From Ruminococcaceae bacterium UBA3903 (GTDB lineage: Bacteria > Bacillota > Clostridia > Oscillospirales > Acutalibacteraceae), in NCBI GenBank assembly GCA_002391625.1, contig DGFJ01000041.1, positions 1 through 64,000 of the forward strand: a stretch of 64,000 nt of DNA, written 5' to 3'. Below, one piece after another: positions 1 to 8,470 of the stretch. The position numbers were made by a program, and so were the translations under genes. The notes below the pieces were generated by a model, which was not told the origin of the DNA, did not search any database, and saw nothing but the letters and a program-made list of their open reading frames with translations. Position 1 is the first letter of the stretch, and every line of letters starts with the position of its first letter.

Positions 1-19
1 AGATGTGTATAAGAGACAG
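1..19 (+). other. Tn5/Nextera mosaic-end adapter (library artefact)
   Basis: The first 19 bases are identical to the Tn5 transposase mosaic end used in Nextera libraries (AGATGTGTATAAGAGACAG). This is residual adapter, not genomic DNA. Translated in the gene's frame it gives the spurious leader MCIRDR. It marks a contig or read end, so nothing upstream can be inferred. Confidence 0.97.
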
Positions 20-20
20 G

Positions 21-1226
21 CCTATTACAATGGTCTGGGGTGACTGGTGGTGCAGAGATGACCTGTTTGGTTCTATAATAAATCCAATAGCACCAAAGGC
101 GGATAAGCTTATTGGTGAGAAGTACATACAGCTAAAGGAAAAAGGAATGGACGGCTTTTGGCTTGATTTAGGTGAACCAGAAAACGTACCACCACAAACC
201 TTTTTTAACAATTATTCAGAGGAAGAATTTCATCTGCATTTTGCCCACCAATGGATAAAAATAATACACGATTCCGTAAGCAGAGCTTATCCAAATGAAA
301 GAATGTTTATTTTAAGCCGATGTGGATATACGGGTACAGCTGGCTACAACGTTGCCATATGGTCCGGTGACAGCTCGTCTACTTTTACAAATCTAAAAAA
401 ACAGATTTTACTAGGAATTAATTCGGGCATTACGGGCTATTCATATTGGGGCAGTGACGCTGGTGGCTTTTTAAGTCAGCTAAAGCTACCGGATGAAGAG
501 GTTTATATACGCTGGATGCAGTTTGCTTGCTTTACCCCAATGTTTAGAACTCATGGTAAAAAAACTCCTAGAGAACCATGGTGCTACGGTGGCAGCACCA
601 CAGATATATGTTTAGATTTAGTTAACCTACGTTTTAATCTGCTGCCTTATATCTATAGCAGTGCCTATATTACATATAAAAATGGTACGCCTATTATGCG
701 TGGCTTGTACATGGAAAATCCAAATGATGATACAAGCTGGAACGTATGTGATGAATATTATTTTGGTGATAACCTATTAGTTGCACCTGTGTTTAACAGT
801 ATAAAGCAAAGCAAAACAAGAAATGTTTATTTACCATATGGACTATGGTATGACTTTTATAGCTTACAGACTGTACAAGGCGGCAACATTTCAGTTGAGT
901 TATCTATTGATAAAATTCCAGTGTATATAAAAGAGGGCAGCATAACAGTTACAGAAAAGGAACTAATTGTTACCCAGTCAACAAAAGATAACAATGCAGA
1001 GTGTATTTGGTACATAGACGATGGTGAAACCAATGAATATCTAAGTGGAAATTATGAAGAAATCAAAATGCGTGTTATAAAAAATGTGCTGACTATAAAA
1101 AATATAAAACATCCTAAAAATGTAAACATTAAATATGTACAAACAGATGGTACAATTTTGGTTAAAAAGGATGTTCTCCTTAATATTGGCAGTACAGAAA
1201 TATTTTTAGATAATTGGAGGGGTTAA
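21..1226 (+). CDS. GH31 family glycosidase (alpha-glucosidase/xylosidase type), 5'-truncated
   Basis: This is the C-terminal part (about 400 aa) of a glycoside hydrolase family 31 enzyme, which retains configuration while cleaving alpha-glucosidic or alpha-xylosidic bonds. Visible landmarks are the nucleophile region GFWLDLGEPE, the acid/base region WSGDSSST, and YSYWGSDAGGF followed by FTPMFRTHG, all in GH31 order. The last 150 or so residues fit the beta-sandwich domains that follow the barrel. The N-terminal domain and the start of the barrel are missing because the gene runs into adapter sequence at the contig end. No signal peptide can be judged. It lies 3 nt before the aminotransferase gene. 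Substrate cannot be assigned from the fragment. Confidence 0.9.
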   Translation, partial: PITMVWGDWWCRDDLFGSIINPIAPKADKLIGEKYIQLKEKGMDGFWLDLGEPENVPPQTFFNNYSEEEFHLHFAHQWIKIIHDSVSRAYPNERMFILSRCGYTGTAGYNVAIWSGDSSSTFTNLKKQILLGINSGITGYSYWGSDAGGFLSQLKLPDEEVYIRWMQFACFTPMFRTHGKKTPREPWCYGGSTTDICLDLVNLRFNLLPYIYSSAYITYKNGTPIMRGLYMENPNDDTSWNVCDEYYFGDNLLVAPVFNSIKQSKTRNVYLPYGLWYDFYSLQTVQGGNISVELSIDKIPVYIKEGSITVTEKELIVTQSTKDNNAECIWYIDDGETNEYLSGNYEEIKMRVIKNVLTIKNIKHPKNVNIKYVQTDGTILVKKDVLLNIGSTEIFLDNWRG

Positions 1227-1229
1227 AAA

Positions 1230-2414
1230 ATGAATGAATTTAACATCACATTATCCGAGCCGAATTTACACGGAAATGAAAATAAATATGTTTCAGAAGC
1301 AATAGAGAGTCAGTGGGTGTCTATAACAGGTCCATTTGTAGGCAAATTTAAAAGAGCTGTAGAGGATTATACACATACACAAAACGCTATCCCAATGCAA
1401 AACGCAACGTCGGCGTTACATATGGCTTTAATAATAAATGATATTAACAGCGTTCATGAGGTCATCGTCCCAACCTTAACCTTTATTGCCTCTGTTAACT
1501 GTGTAAAATACGTTAATGCCACACCTGTTTTTATGGATTGTGATAAATACGGCAGTATGGATATGGATAAATTAGAAAACTTTTGTCAAACCCAGTGTAC
1601 ATTAACACAGCAAGGACTTGTTAATAACAAATCTAACAAAATTATAAAAGCAGTTATTGTTACCCATGTTTTTGGTAATATGGCAAATATGGTGGCTCTG
1701 TTGCAAATAGCAAAAAAATATAAGCTTTTAATTATTGAAGACTCCGCACAGGCATTAGGTACCTATTATACAGATGGCTGTCTTAAGGGGAAGTACGCAG
1801 GAACATTTGGTGACTGCGGTGTATATTCCTATAATTCAAACAAAATAATAACCTGTGGCAGCGGTGGAACACTTATAGTAAAAGATAACAATCAGGCTGA
1901 TAAGGTAATGTATCTAAGTGCTCAGGCAAAGGATGATGGTTTAAGATACAAACACAATAACGTTGGCTATAATTATATGATGAATAATATTCAGGCAGCT
2001 GTTGGTATAGCACAAATGGAACAGCTTGAAAGCTTTATTGCCATTAAAGAAAAAAATTACAGCCTATACAAAGAACTATTGGCAGATGTAGACGGTATTA
2101 CTTTGTTGCCATTTAATCCCGCTTGCAGACCCAATTATTGGTTTTATTCTATTTTAGTTGATGAAGGCAAATTTGGTATTTCACGAGAAGATTTAATGAA
2201 TAAGCTGGCAGAACGAAAAATACAAACAAGGCCAGTATGGGGCTTAGCACATTTACAGAAGCCATATGCTGATTGTATGTCATTCAACATAGAAAAAGCA
2301 GAGCAGTACGCTAACACGCTACTAAATATTCCTTGTGGCAGTACCTTAACAGAAAATCAGGTACGTACAGTGGTTAAGGAAATTAAAAATATTCAAAAAG
2401 AGGTTCGTGGTTAA
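1230..2414 (+). CDS. DegT/DnrJ/EryC1/StrS-type PLP aminotransferase, LegC-like
   Basis: A 394-aa fold-type I PLP aminotransferase that typically converts a nucleotide-linked keto-sugar to an amino-sugar. The N-terminus (LSEPNLHGNENKYVSEAI, then QWVS.GPFV) resembles the LegC subgroup of the DegT family. VTHVFGN and IEDSAQALGTYY are family signatures, and the internal-aldimine lysine is Lys205 in SYNSNKIITCGSGGT. An SD (GGAGG at 1216) precedes the ATG. Neighbours are a glycosidase, a glycosyltransferase and a sugar nucleotidyltransferase, so a role in making an amino-sugar for a glycan is likely. The exact substrate is unknown, and the LegC resemblance is a motif-level judgement. Confidence 0.85.
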   Translation: MNEFNITLSEPNLHGNENKYVSEAIESQWVSITGPFVGKFKRAVEDYTHTQNAIPMQNATSALHMALIINDINSVHEVIVPTLTFIASVNCVKYVNATPVFMDCDKYGSMDMDKLENFCQTQCTLTQQGLVNNKSNKIIKAVIVTHVFGNMANMVALLQIAKKYKLLIIEDSAQALGTYYTDGCLKGKYAGTFGDCGVYSYNSNKIITCGSGGTLIVKDNNQADKVMYLSAQAKDDGLRYKHNNVGYNYMMNNIQAAVGIAQMEQLESFIAIKEKNYSLYKELLADVDGITLLPFNPACRPNYWFYSILVDEGKFGISREDLMNKLAERKIQTRPVWGLAHLQKPYADCMSFNIEKAEQYANTLLNIPCGSTLTENQVRTVVKEIKNIQKEVRG

Positions 2415-2415
2415 T

Positions 2416-3540
2416 ATGATAAAAAATAATATAGCATTTTATATATCGTCACATGGCTTTGGACACCTAACACGAAGCTTAGCATTAATTGAGGAGATGC
2501 TAAATATTACTAATAACAGCATTTACATTTGTTCAAACAATGCACAGGTAGAGTTTGCAAAAATATATTTAAGTTATTACAGCAGCCGTGTAAGCTATGG
2601 CGTTGCAGTAACAGATGTTGGCTTAATTAATAAGACTAATAGCCTAGCTGTTGACGTTGATGCCACAAATGCAGCGGTGAAAAATATGCTTATTAGCTAC
2701 GAAGCAATAGCTGCTGCCGAGGCGGTTAAGCTAAAAACAATGAATACCAGTCTAATAATTTCGGACGTATCAGCGTTACCTTGTTTGATTGCTGAAAAGG
2801 TAGGCGTAAAGCTGGTAGAAATAGGTAATTTTACTTGGACAGATCAATACATAAGCATAGGTGCAGATGTAGATATTATTAATAAATTTAAGCAAATCTA
2901 TAGTAAATGTGACAGCTTTATAGCGTATGATTTATCATTGCCATTTGCTGGTGCGTGTCAAGACAATGTTTTTAAAAGCAATTACATAGTATCCAGACCA
3001 ATATTTTCACAGAGAGTAAATGAGATAAAACAACAGTTTACTAAGAAATACACAGAAAAAACAGGCATGAAAAATCCAAGCTTTTTATACCTAAGCTTAG
3101 GTAAATCAGCACAGCTTCCCACGGTAACAATAAGTAATTTTTCCGGTGTTGTTTTTTACACACAGGGTATAGACTTTGACATAAAAATATATCCTGACAT
3201 TTTGTTTGTAAGGCTTCCAAACGAAGTAAGGGACAGCCAATCATATGTAGCTGCCTCTGATCTTGTTATAGCAAAGGCAGGATGGAGCACTGCCGCTGAA
3301 GGCTTAGTGGCTCACTCTAAAATGTTGCTTATAGAACGTCCTTTAGTTGATGATGATACCAATACCATTAACCAGTTGAAATTACGAAAGCTGGCATATA
3401 GCTTATCTGTCCAAGAGGTTGTTAACCTAGATTACGAAAAAATGTTAGCTACTGCAGATAAATATATAGACAAAAACAAGCTTAATAAAATAAAAAATGA
3501 CACGTCTATTGTATGCAAGCATATTCTGTCAAATCTGTAA
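2416..3540 (+). CDS. GT-B fold glycosyltransferase, MurG/GT28-like
   Basis: A protein of about 374 aa with the two-domain look of GT-B glycosyltransferases. The N-terminal FYISSHGFGHLTRSLALIEEM is the glycine-rich acceptor-side motif (compare GHxxR in GT28/MurG). The C-terminal half has DLVIAKAGWSTAAEGLV followed by an ERP stretch, the typical nucleotide-sugar binding segment. No signal peptide or transmembrane helix is evident, so it is probably cytosolic or membrane-peripheral. I prefer ATG 2416, with AGAGG at 2399-2403, over the in-frame GTG at 2407 that overlaps the previous gene. Donor and acceptor are unknown; the adjacent aminotransferase and nucleotidyltransferase suggest an unusual sugar nucleotide. 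Confidence 0.75.
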   Translation: MIKNNIAFYISSHGFGHLTRSLALIEEMLNITNNSIYICSNNAQVEFAKIYLSYYSSRVSYGVAVTDVGLINKTNSLAVDVDATNAAVKNMLISYEAIAAAEAVKLKTMNTSLIISDVSALPCLIAEKVGVKLVEIGNFTWTDQYISIGADVDIINKFKQIYSKCDSFIAYDLSLPFAGACQDNVFKSNYIVSRPIFSQRVNEIKQQFTKKYTEKTGMKNPSFLYLSLGKSAQLPTVTISNFSGVVFYTQGIDFDIKIYPDILFVRLPNEVRDSQSYVAASDLVIAKAGWSTAAEGLVAHSKMLLIERPLVDDDTNTINQLKLRKLAYSLSVQEVVNLDYEKMLATADKYIDKNKLNKIKNDTSIVCKHILSNL

Positions 3541-3573
3541 AATACAGCTTTATAGCATAGCAGGAGGTATATT

Positions 3574-4611
3574 ATGAAAATTTTAATATTAGCAGGTGGT
3601 AAGGGAACCAGATTGTGGCCCTTATGTAAAAAAAGCTGTCCTAAGCAGTTTGTTACAATATATGTTGACCCAAATAAACACTCATTGTTTCAAAAAGCAT
3701 ATCTCCGTGCATTAAAGCTTACTAATCAAGAAAATATTTATGTTATTACCAATAAAAACTACGTTGGTCTTGTAGAGCAACAGCTTTTAGATATACATCA
3801 GCCTGTGATAAGCGACAATATAATAGGGGAAATAAAAGGAAAAAACACACTGCCAGCCATACTGTATGGTGTAAAGATAGCTTGTGCTGATGGCGATGAT
3901 AATGTAGTCGTGTTTCCATCTGACCATAAAATTGTTGATGAAGATACGATGATAGAAAAAATTAAAAATACAGAAGAATTAGCACAAAAATTCATTGTTA
4001 CCTTTGGTATGACGCCAAACACTGCTAACAAGGAGTATGGCTATATTTGTGTTGGGGAGAAAAACCAAAACGGCTTTAACATAAAGGAGTTCAAGGAAAA
4101 ACCAAGCCTAAAAAAAGCAAAAGAGTATGTTGCTAATGGTTACTTGTGGAACAGTGGAATATTTATGTTTGGCTCAAAAGTTTTTTTGCAGGAGGTTAAA
4201 AAGTATTCAAATGATATTTATAATGCAATTATGGGTAACAACACGTTGGAAGAATGCTACAGTAAAATAAAAGCTGGGATATCTGTTGATTATGGTGTTA
4301 TGGAGCATACACAGCTGGCAACGGTTGTACCACTAAATGTTGATTGGTCAGATTTAGGGGGATTTGACGCATTTTATACAGCCTTTAAGGGTGACCGCAA
4401 CAATAATATCTGTCGTCAGGATGTTATAACTTTAAATAGTAAAAATAATCTTATAATAACTGAACACTCAGAAAAGGTTGTAATAATCGGATTAAATAAT
4501 ATTATAGCTGTAGAACGTAACGGTGTTCTAATGCTGTGTAAAAAGGGCGAATCCTATAGGATAAAAGAGGTTGTAGAACAGTTGGAGGAAGAAAATTCTA
4601 CATTATTATAA
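3574..4611 (+). CDS. manC: Mannose-1-phosphate guanylyltransferase-like sugar nucleotidyltransferase
   Basis: A 345-aa nucleotidyltransferase that couples a sugar 1-phosphate to an NTP to make a sugar nucleotide, most likely GDP-mannose. Visible are LAGGKGTRLWPL (phosphate binding), VVFPSDHKI, FKEKP (the FVEKP-type signature) and LWNSGIFMF, all typical of ManC. The C-terminal phosphomannose isomerase cupin found in bifunctional ManC/AlgA is absent, so this is the short monofunctional form. SD AGGAGG lies 8 nt before the ATG. It is the last gene of the sugar cluster and is followed by a terminator. The GDP-mannose assignment is by family; another sugar 1-phosphate is possible. Confidence 0.82.
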   Translation: MKILILAGGKGTRLWPLCKKSCPKQFVTIYVDPNKHSLFQKAYLRALKLTNQENIYVITNKNYVGLVEQQLLDIHQPVISDNIIGEIKGKNTLPAILYGVKIACADGDDNVVVFPSDHKIVDEDTMIEKIKNTEELAQKFIVTFGMTPNTANKEYGYICVGEKNQNGFNIKEFKEKPSLKKAKEYVANGYLWNSGIFMFGSKVFLQEVKKYSNDIYNAIMGNNTLEECYSKIKAGISVDYGVMEHTQLATVVPLNVDWSDLGGFDAFYTAFKGDRNNNICRQDVITLNSKNNLIITEHSEKVVIIGLNNIIAVERNGVLMLCKKGESYRIKEVVEQLEEENSTLL

Positions 4612-4639
4612 CTAAGTATTATGTTATTTATTGTAAAAC

Positions 4640-4690
4640 AAAGGGTGACAGCGATTATTATTAAATGATTGCTGTCACCTTTTATAATTT
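4640..4690 (+). terminator. Rho-independent terminator after the sugar cluster
   Basis: Arms GGTGACAGC (4644-4652) and GCTGTCACC (4671-4679) form a 9-bp stem flanked by A and T runs (TTTTATAATTTTTT). It ends the 1-4611 operon. Confidence 0.85.
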
Positions 4691-4911
4691 TTTGTCTTTA
4701 TTTATTCCATTGCTTATGTTTTAAATAAAAATCTATACAATTGACTTTATAGAAAAAATCACCTCTTATTTATGGTCTTACCAATTTTTCATAAATATAA
4801 AAATTAATACAGATTTTGGTAAAGAAAATAAAGTTATTGAAAAAGAACCGTTTATATTGTATTATATACATAGATTTGCGGGAACTTGACAAAATTTTGG
4901 GGGGATTTCTT

Positions 4912-7560
4912 GTGTCTGTACCAGTAGATAATGCTTTGGAAAACAACAGCATCTTTCTTAATATATTTTTGCGAAACTATGATGATACACGTCTGTCTGT
5001 GGATATTTTATCACAGGCCAGACAGGATTACTTCACGACAGGAAAAAGATTAAAGCGTAAGGTGTGCCTAACAGTGGATGGCGAAAAGCACACATATAAT
5101 TATATAATTGATGCCAAAGGTAAATTTAAATGGCATACATATATTGATGGCGTTTTAACAGAACAAGCATACATGGAAAATGATGGATATAGAATAGAAT
5201 GTAATGGATTAAATGGTTCTATTATAAAAAAAATCCATTTTAATAATGACCATATATGGCAAAAAACCGAATACTTTGACGGTGACGAAAATCAACCTGT
5301 TCATATTTATTTGCCTTGGCTCAGCGATGACAAGGCTGCTATAGCAGCATATGAAAAAATGGACGATATCCCAGAAATACTGTTTAGTCTGCGTATGCCC
5401 TTGGATACAAATATGCAGAAGAGATTAATTAACACTGTTAACCCGGCAGTTAGCGCTATAACGAACTGTGGCTTTTCGTATTTTGCTAATCCAGACGATG
5501 AAAAGCAATGGGATGATATGTTAAAATCCCTATTAGTTGAGTACGATAAGCCAAAGCTTAAAAGTGATGTTAACGAGGACGTTATTGAGGATGTTGTTGA
5601 TGACACCGTGTATTTTAATCTGGAAAGCTTAAAAGAAAAAAACAACACTAATGACTTTACGAAAACTAACACTGTATTTGGTGGTCAGTTCTCTTTCGCA
5701 CAACCACATGACAGCGTCATAAGTATGGATAATCAAATTTCTTTAAATCCATACGATAATGCCAATGCTGTATCGCAGGCAATACCATATTTGGAAAATG
5801 ATTGTGATGATTTCGAAAGTATTGAAAAAATGCCAGAGGACAATTCGGAGGCTGACAAAGCAGTTAATATATCTGCCAGACAAAAAGGCTTGTATTATGG
5901 CTCGTTAGATGAAGCTGAAAACAGGCATGGATATGGCAGAACACAGACTGATTCAGGTAAAACAGTATATGACGGTCAATATCATGATGACAAAAGATCT
6001 GGCTTTGGTGTTAGCTATTTTAAAACTGGTAAAATATCCTATGTTGGTAACTGGGATAACGACAAGCAACATGGTTTTGGAATAGAATTTAGAGCAACAG
6101 ATGGCAGTGTTAGCATTGGCAGGTTTAATCATGGCTCCAAAAAAGCTATTAGTTCAAAATATGATAAAAACGGCAACCTAATGTCTGTTACGAATACCTT
6201 TGATGAAAACTCAAAGGGTGGAGTTATCACCTTTAACCAAGAAAACGGAAATATGCTTATTGCTCCTGCTGATGGTGGTAAGCAAACTGTCAACGGAACG
6301 GTAATCAACGCCCAAGGCTACTTAATTTACAAGGGTGAGTTTAAAAACAACTGTCGTGATGGTAATGGTACAGCATTTAACAATGATGGTACTGTAAAAT
6401 ACCAGGGCGGTTTTAAAAAGGATAAATATAGTGGTAACGGAATATTGTACTTGTCTGACAGCGTTATTAGCGGAGAGTTTTCATCTGGCACGGTAAATGG
6501 AAAGGCCGTAGAAAAAAATTCAGAACGAATTATATATGATGGTTATTGGAAGGATGGACTATATAACGGAGAAGGCACTTTATATAACAACGATAAAACA
6601 TACATAATCGGCACATTTAAAAGTGGTTCAACAACAGGTGTTGTATCCTTATTTGATTGTGATGGCAATATTTTATATTTAGGTAATATGATAAATGGCG
6701 TAGCAGATGGTAAGGGCGAGCTATATTTAAATGGCGAAAAAACGTATGAGGGTAACTTTTTTCGTGGTAAAAAATGTGGTAAGGGTAAACAGTTTAAAAA
6801 CGGCAGACTAATATACGATGGAACATTTGATAATGACGAATATTGTGATTATGGAATAAGCTATGAAAATGACGTCCAAACATACAGCGGAATGTGGCAT
6901 AATGACAAATACAACGGTAAAGGTGTTTTATATATAAATAATGAAGTGTGTATTGTTGGTGATTTTACTGATGGCGTAGCTAACGGCAGAATTAATAAAA
7001 TAGTTAATGATGTTTTGATAGCTGAATGTATTTATGCCAATGGACAGTGTGAATACGCCAGATTATATAGCAATGACGGCAGCACTCTATTATATGAGGG
7101 TAATATAAAGGATAATAAAAAAGAGGGAATGGGATGTACATTCTCGCAATATGGTGAAAAAACCTTTGAAGGCATTTTTAAAGATGATGAACCGTTTAAA
7201 AACATGAAAATAATCACACGGGAGCTTAAACCATTAGAACTAATAGATGCACTAAAGGGGACAGATTATGAAAAATACTGTTGCTTTAAAGAGTTTGCCG
7301 TTGAAGTATCTATGTTAAATGGTGTGTACTCCGGGGCAATAAAAAAGGATATGCCACACGGGAAGGGTACAATTTTGTTTTCAGACCACAGATACACAGG
7401 TGAGTTTGAAAATGGTAAGCCCTTGGGACATGGTGTTCTTTATTATGGCGATGGAACTGTTGCTAGCGGTCAGTTTGTTTTACCTACTGTAGCACAGTCA
7501 GAAACAATAACCTTTTCTGATGCTACATATTATTGTATTATTGATAAAAAAGAGGAGTAA
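4912..7560 (+). CDS. Large MORN-repeat protein
   Basis: About 882 aa, of which the C-terminal two thirds is MORN repeats (roughly 23-residue units of the form Y.G.[FW]..G...G.G....). At least 15 are recognisable, for example YDGQYHDDKRSGFG, YEGNFFRGKKCGKG and YTGEFENGKPLGHG. The N-terminal region (about 300 aa) has no motif I recognise and ends in an acidic, presumably flexible linker. There is no signal peptide or transmembrane segment. I choose GTG 4912, placed 6 nt after TTGGGGGGAT, over the upstream in-frame TTG at 4816, which has no SD. MORN repeats are protein or membrane interaction scaffolds; no enzymatic role is visible. It sits 5 nt upstream of an MscS channel gene, so a shared membrane-related role is plausible but unproven. 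Confidence 0.85.
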   Translation: MSVPVDNALENNSIFLNIFLRNYDDTRLSVDILSQARQDYFTTGKRLKRKVCLTVDGEKHTYNYIIDAKGKFKWHTYIDGVLTEQAYMENDGYRIECNGLNGSIIKKIHFNNDHIWQKTEYFDGDENQPVHIYLPWLSDDKAAIAAYEKMDDIPEILFSLRMPLDTNMQKRLINTVNPAVSAITNCGFSYFANPDDEKQWDDMLKSLLVEYDKPKLKSDVNEDVIEDVVDDTVYFNLESLKEKNNTNDFTKTNTVFGGQFSFAQPHDSVISMDNQISLNPYDNANAVSQAIPYLENDCDDFESIEKMPEDNSEADKAVNISARQKGLYYGSLDEAENRHGYGRTQTDSGKTVYDGQYHDDKRSGFGVSYFKTGKISYVGNWDNDKQHGFGIEFRATDGSVSIGRFNHGSKKAISSKYDKNGNLMSVTNTFDENSKGGVITFNQENGNMLIAPADGGKQTVNGTVINAQGYLIYKGEFKNNCRDGNGTAFNNDGTVKYQGGFKKDKYSGNGILYLSDSVISGEFSSGTVNGKAVEKNSERIIYDGYWKDGLYNGEGTLYNNDKTYIIGTFKSGSTTGVVSLFDCDGNILYLGNMINGVADGKGELYLNGEKTYEGNFFRGKKCGKGKQFKNGRLIYDGTFDNDEYCDYGISYENDVQTYSGMWHNDKYNGKGVLYINNEVCIVGDFTDGVANGRINKIVNDVLIAECIYANGQCEYARLYSNDGSTLLYEGNIKDNKKEGMGCTFSQYGEKTFEGIFKDDEPFKNMKIITRELKPLELIDALKGTDYEKYCCFKEFAVEVSMLNGVYSGAIKKDMPHGKGTILFSDHRYTGEFENGKPLGHGVLYYGDGTVASGQFVLPTVAQSETITFSDATYYCIIDKKEE

Positions 7561-7565
7561 GTTTT

Positions 7566-8447
7566 ATGATACTCACAGTGTTCGCAAATGACGCAGCCCA
7601 AGAGTTGGCAGCTAACGCACAACAAACGGCTGATAAGGCACAACAGTGGCTTGGCGGTCTGACCGATTGGGCAGTTGATATGATACCAAAAATCATTATT
7701 GCAGTTTTAATATTTGCAATTGGTTGGTGGATATCTAGAATTATTACAAATATAGTCAAAAAAGCCATGCTGAAAAGCAAGGCTGACTTAGCTGCGGTAA
7801 CATTCATTTGTTCGTTTTTAAAGTGTACCCTGCGTATTATTGTAATAATATCCGCTATAGCACAGTTAGGTGTGAATGTAACATCTTTGTTGGCGGCTAT
7901 AGGTGCAGCTACGGTTACGGTTGGTTTGGCGTTACAAGATACAATGGGAAATATCGCCAGCGGTGTATTGATAATAATCAACAAGCCATTTAAGGTTGGC
8001 GACTATTTAGAATTTGAAAATATCTGTGGTACTGTTACAAAAATTGAAATAACTAATACTTTTTTAACAACTGTGGATAATAAAGAGGTAATCATACCAA
8101 ATAAAAAAATAACAGCAGGAAACGTCATTAATTATTCATCACATGACATCAGACGTGTAGATTTGAATTTTTCTATCAGCTACGATGATGATATATTGAA
8201 GGCTAAGGAATTAATACGTCAGTTAGTAGTTGCTGATAAAAAGATTTTACAGGATAGAGATACAATAATTGGTGTGTTTAGCTACAATGACAGCAGCATT
8301 TCTATAGATGTTAAGGTTTGGTGTGATACTGAAGATTATTGGGATGTTTATTATGATATGCAGGAAAAAATAAAATATTTATTTGATCAAAATGGAATTA
8401 CAATACCTTATAATCAGGTGGTTATTCATAGCGATAAGAAAATGTAA
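7566..8447 (+). CDS. mscS: MscS-family small-conductance mechanosensitive channel
   Basis: A 293-aa member of the MscS family, which releases solutes on hypo-osmotic shock. After a short Ala/Gln-rich start come three hydrophobic segments (about residues 40-65, 80-105 and 110-140). The pore helix with alternating Gly/Ala is followed by VGLALQDTMGNIASGVLIIINKPFKVGDYLEF, where the gene's signature lies, and by a beta domain and C-terminal alpha/beta domain. SD GAGGAG sits within the end of the MORN gene, 5 nt upstream, which indicates co-transcription and perhaps coupling. Length matches standard MscS (about 286 aa), with no extra sensor domain. Confidence 0.93.
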   Translation: MILTVFANDAAQELAANAQQTADKAQQWLGGLTDWAVDMIPKIIIAVLIFAIGWWISRIITNIVKKAMLKSKADLAAVTFICSFLKCTLRIIVIISAIAQLGVNVTSLLAAIGAATVTVGLALQDTMGNIASGVLIIINKPFKVGDYLEFENICGTVTKIEITNTFLTTVDNKEVIIPNKKITAGNVINYSSHDIRRVDLNFSISYDDDILKAKELIRQLVVADKKILQDRDTIIGVFSYNDSSISIDVKVWCDTEDYWDVYYDMQEKIKYLFDQNGITIPYNQVVIHSDKKM

Positions 8448-8470
8448 AACAAAATATAGGGGTTGAAGTC

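Noticed and set aside
4816..4911. Upstream TTG start for the MORN gene
   Set aside because: No SD precedes it, whereas GTG 4912 has a strong GGGGGG SD at 6 nt.
5800..7500. The MORN region as a tandem DNA repeat
   Set aside because: The repeats are at protein level only; the DNA has diverged and shows no exact tandem array.
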